Positions 14,822-16,976 of a stretch of 16,976 nucleotides of DNA are shown in pieces. Location of the stretch: assembly GCA_002304945.1 (NCBI GenBank), contig DBPQ01000033.1, forward strand, positions 1,307 to 18,282. The letters are read 5' to 3'. The notes under the pieces were generated by a model. The model had not been told where the DNA came from. It saw only the letters and a list, made by a program, of their open reading frames with translations, and did not search any database. A program made the position numbers and the translations under genes. Each line of letters begins with the position of its first letter. Within the stretch, counting starts at the first letter, position 1. The stretch is from Actinomycetales bacterium UBA1416 (GTDB lineage Bacteria; Actinomycetota; Actinomycetes; Actinomycetales; Actinomycetaceae).

Positions 14822-16143
14822 ACGGCGACGCCCGCGGGCGCATCCTCGCGGAGGCGCGCGCCGCGTTCGCGGCCAGCGGGTATGACGGCGCTCCCCTGCG
14901 CTCCATCACGAAGGCGGCTGGCGTGGACGTCGCGCTCGTCGCCTACTACTTCGGCAACAAGGAGGGGCTGTTCCGGGAGGTCGTCGCGAACGCGTGCGCC
15001 CGCGGCTCGGAGATCGCCGAGGCGATCGAGGAGAACCGGCACACCGCCGGAGCCGAGGTGACCCGCGTGTTCGGCGAGATCCTCGCCCACGAGCAGTGCC
15101 GCCAGGTGGTGGAGGCGGTGTTCCGCACGGTGCTCTCCCCGAACCACGACGAGGATGCCATGCACGTCCAGGTCGTGGAGCAGCTGCGGGTCTCCCTCGG
15201 CCGCGCCCTTGGTGGTGCGCAGACCCACCCCGGCGACCACGTCTTCGCGGCGCTGTTCACCGGCATGTTCGTGATGCGCTACCTGCTGCCGATCGAGCCG
15301 CTCGCCTCCGCCGACCAGGAGAGGCTCGAGCGCGTCCTCGCCGTCCAGTCGCAGGAGATCCTCGACGCCGTCGACGACCGGGGTGACCACGGCGGGTGGG
15401 GTGAGTTCGACGCGAGCCGCTTGGCCGCCGTTGTCGAGACGGAGGACACCGAGGGGGCCGCCGCCACGGACGACGTGACCACCAAGGACCGCATCCTCGA
15501 CGCCGCGCGTCGGTCGTTCGCCCGGCTCGGCTACCACGGCACCGCCCTGCGCGACCTCGCGAACGAGGTTGGCTGCAACGTGGCCCTCATCCCGTACCAC
15601 TTCGGCAGCAAGCGCGGCCTCTTCGAGGCCGTGGTGGGGCAGGGCCTGCAGGGCACGCGGGACATCCGCGAGGCCCTGGACACGCGTGACCCGATGGACC
15701 CGGAGTCCAACGCCGAGGCCGCTCGACGTACCGCCCGGATCATCGTGGACATGTTCACGAAGGAACCGGCCGCCACCGCCCTGCGTGCCGTCCTGCTGAG
15801 CGCCGCCTCCCCACGGGACGAGCACCGCCAGATGCACGGCGACCTCATGCGGATGGTGCACGCCGCCTACCTCGAGGCGATCGGGTCCGGGCCGTTCCTC
15901 GCGGCCGGCATTCCCCTCGGCGAGGGGCTCACCTCCGAGGAGGAGGCCGAGGCCGAGTTGGCGTTCCTGCTGTTCGGGACGATGCCGGTGGGCGTCTTCG
16001 TGCTCCGGGACCTGATCGGGCTGGAGCCGCTGGCGAGCGTGCCGGTCGACGCCTTCGTCGAGCTGCTGGCCCCTCGGCTCGAGTGGCTGCTGAACGGCGG
16101 GCTCGTGCTCGCCCTGCGGCGTGCGGGCGGCAGCCAGGACTGA
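14818..16143 (+). CDS. Tandem double TetR-family regulator (two TetR units in one polypeptide)
   Basis: The protein has 441 residues, about twice a normal TetR repressor. Unit 1 has a helix-turn-helix at about 5-55 (RILAEARAAF, then VALVAYYFGNKEGLF). Its ligand domain ends near IEPLAS at 159-164. Unit 2 has a second complete helix-turn-helix at about 222-272 (RILDAARRSF, then VALIPYHFGSKRGLF), with a ligand domain containing LEPLAS at 402-407. An acidic, Gly/Ala-containing linker (about 185-220) joins them. The repeated landmarks in both halves indicate an internal duplication and fusion rather than a sequencing join. A single chain could supply both halves of the usual TetR dimer. It overlaps pheA by ATGA. 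The target genes and ligand are unknown. Confidence 0.9.
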   Translation: MNGDARGRILAEARAAFAASGYDGAPLRSITKAAGVDVALVAYYFGNKEGLFREVVANACARGSEIAEAIEENRHTAGAEVTRVFGEILAHEQCRQVVEAVFRTVLSPNHDEDAMHVQVVEQLRVSLGRALGGAQTHPGDHVFAALFTGMFVMRYLLPIEPLASADQERLERVLAVQSQEILDAVDDRGDHGGWGEFDASRLAAVVETEDTEGAAATDDVTTKDRILDAARRSFARLGYHGTALRDLANEVGCNVALIPYHFGSKRGLFEAVVGQGLQGTRDIREALDTRDPMDPESNAEAARRTARIIVDMFTKEPAATALRAVLLSAASPRDEHRQMHGDLMRMVHAAYLEAIGSGPFLAAGIPLGEGLTSEEEAEAELAFLLFGTMPVGVFVLRDLIGLEPLASVPVDAFVELLAPRLEWLLNGGLVLALRRAGGSQD

Positions 16144-16193
16144 CGCGCCGCCACCTGCGCGTGACGACCCGCGCGTGACGGAGGTGAGGCGCG
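16144..16193. terminator. Imperfect hairpin with a 10-bp direct repeat in its loop
   Basis: The segment starts right after the tetR stop. CGCGCCGCCACCT (16144-16156) can pair with AGGTGAGGCGCG (16182-16193) with one bulge. The loop carries GCGCGTGACG twice (16157-16166 and 16171-16180). It separates the convergent tetR-like and lipid kinase genes and may be a weak terminator. There is no T-tract. Confidence 0.3.
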
Positions 16194-16220
16194 CCGTCGT
16201 CGCCCGCCGTCATCCCGACG

Positions 16221-16976
16221 TCAGGCGGTCCTGACCACGAGCCCCCCGGGCTGCACCCGGAAGAACACCGACGTGGCGAGCCCCACCAGGTCCCCGTCCG
16301 CCTGGACGGCCTCGGGTTGGGCCGTGTGGATTGCCATCGTGCGGCCCCGGCGGTACTCGATGCGGGACGACACGTCGCCCTCGTTGCGGATGCCCACGCC
16401 CTGCAGCACTATCTTGCCGCCGAAGGACGCCCACCCGATCATGCCGCCACGGGTGTCCACGGCCATGAGGTCGAGCCAGCCGTCGTCGAGCTTGGCGTTC
16501 GGGAGGAGCGTGACACCCACCGGGAGCTTCCCGCAGTTGGCCACCATGATCGTGCGGGCCTTCATGTGCTCGTCCTGGAGGGCGTCCCCGATGCGCAGGC
16601 GGAAGTCCACGCGCCTGCCCAGCATCGGCTTCAATGCCGCCACGATGTAGGCCAGCCAGCCGATCCGCGACTTCAGGTCCTCGTCCGTTCCGGCCACCAT
16701 GTTGGCGTCCAGCCCCACCCCGGCGATCACGAGGAAGATGTGCTCCTCCTCCGGTGGGGACTGCCGGATCCCGTGCCGGGCGATGTCCTCCGCGGACTGC
16801 ACGACCACGGCCGCCCCCGACTCGAGCGCGATCCGCTCCTCCTCGTCCGTGAGCAGCTCGGTGCGCACCCAGCCGACGTCGATGGCCCTGTCCTTGCCGG
16901 TGAGGGCCGTCTTGACCATCTCGCGCGGGTCGCTGATGGAGAGCTCCAGGTTGCGCGCCAGCAGGTTGCCCGTCCC
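16221..16976 (-). CDS. Diacylglycerol kinase-family lipid kinase (partial, N-terminus beyond the right edge)
   Basis: The frame is open from the right edge to the TGA at 16221, giving 251 residues of the C-terminal part. The first visible residues, GTGNLLARNLEL, are the conserved substrate/nucleotide loop of the DAGK/YegS family. They are followed by IAGVGLDANMV, which matches the family's G-x-G-x-D/E block, and VANCGKLPVGVTLLPNAKLDDGWLD, which carries the late P-x-A-x-x-D-D-G-x-L motif. Family members phosphorylate diacylglycerol or related lipids using ATP at the inner membrane face. The missing N-terminus should hold the GG-D-G-T nucleotide-binding motif. An internal ATG at 16919 is not the true start. 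The exact lipid is unknown. Confidence 0.93.
   Translation of the reverse strand, partial: GTGNLLARNLELSISDPREMVKTALTGKDRAIDVGWVRTELLTDEEERIALESGAAVVVQSAEDIARHGIRQSPPEEEHIFLVIAGVGLDANMVAGTDEDLKSRIGWLAYIVAALKPMLGRRVDFRLRIGDALQDEHMKARTIMVANCGKLPVGVTLLPNAKLDDGWLDLMAVDTRGGMIGWASFGGKIVLQGVGIRNEGDVSSRIEYRRGRTMAIHTAQPEAVQADGDLVGLATSVFFRVQPGGLVVRTA

Noticed and set aside
16157..16180. 10-bp direct repeat GCGCGTGACG considered as a possible repeat array
   Set aside because: There are only two copies with a 14-bp period and no further units. It is reported only within the hairpin entry.

Overview
The window is high-GC bacterial chromosome, densely packed on both strands, with GTG starts, ATGA stop/start overlaps and TANNNT -10 elements placed about 6 nt before start codons (leaderless style). 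These traits, with the gene families seen (DUF5926-like protein, GT2, pheA, lipid kinase, App1-type phosphatase), point to an actinomycete, probably Micrococcales. I cannot name the genus from sequence alone. There are 13 protein genes, two of them cut by the window edges. I see no RNA gene, CRISPR array or mobile element, and no gap over 300 bp.

Left third (1-6205), hexuronate and 2-hydroxyacid module. A larC fragment on the minus strand (nickel-pincer cofactor synthesis) diverges from a LacI-type regulator. Then comes a LarA-family nickel-dependent racemase/epimerase homolog (minus), divergent from uxaC (glucuronate isomerase) and a translationally coupled fructuronate-reductase-like dehydrogenase. 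A GntR/FadR-type regulator closes the module. No mannonate dehydratase is visible. D-mannonate, the expected product of UxaC plus UxuB, is the C2 epimer of D-gluconate. The LarA homolog may therefore convert mannonate to gluconate and so replace the dehydratase/KDG route. This is the most interesting proposal in the window and is an inference.

Middle (6354-9488). An App1/DUF2183-type HAD phosphatase and an alpha-D-glucose phosphomutase lie on the minus strand. A single-domain rhodanese diverges from the mutase.

Right half (9559-16976). A DUF5926-like protein and a GT2 glycosyltransferase lie on the plus strand. The transferase converges, with a 10-nt overlap, on an 830-residue membrane protein that joins a secreted alkaline-phosphatase-like domain to a multi-pass membrane domain. 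Next is pheA (prephenate dehydratase), translationally coupled to an unusual 441-residue protein made of two complete TetR-like units in tandem. A diacylglycerol-kinase-family lipid kinase runs off the right edge.

Regulatory signals: nine start sites have a recognisable or near-consensus -10 hexamer 6-7 nt upstream. The two divergent promoter regions of the uronate/lar module share a 17-bp motif, GCAA-N4-TGGCAA(C/T)TC. A CRP/GlxR-like palindrome lies upstream of the FadR-type regulator.
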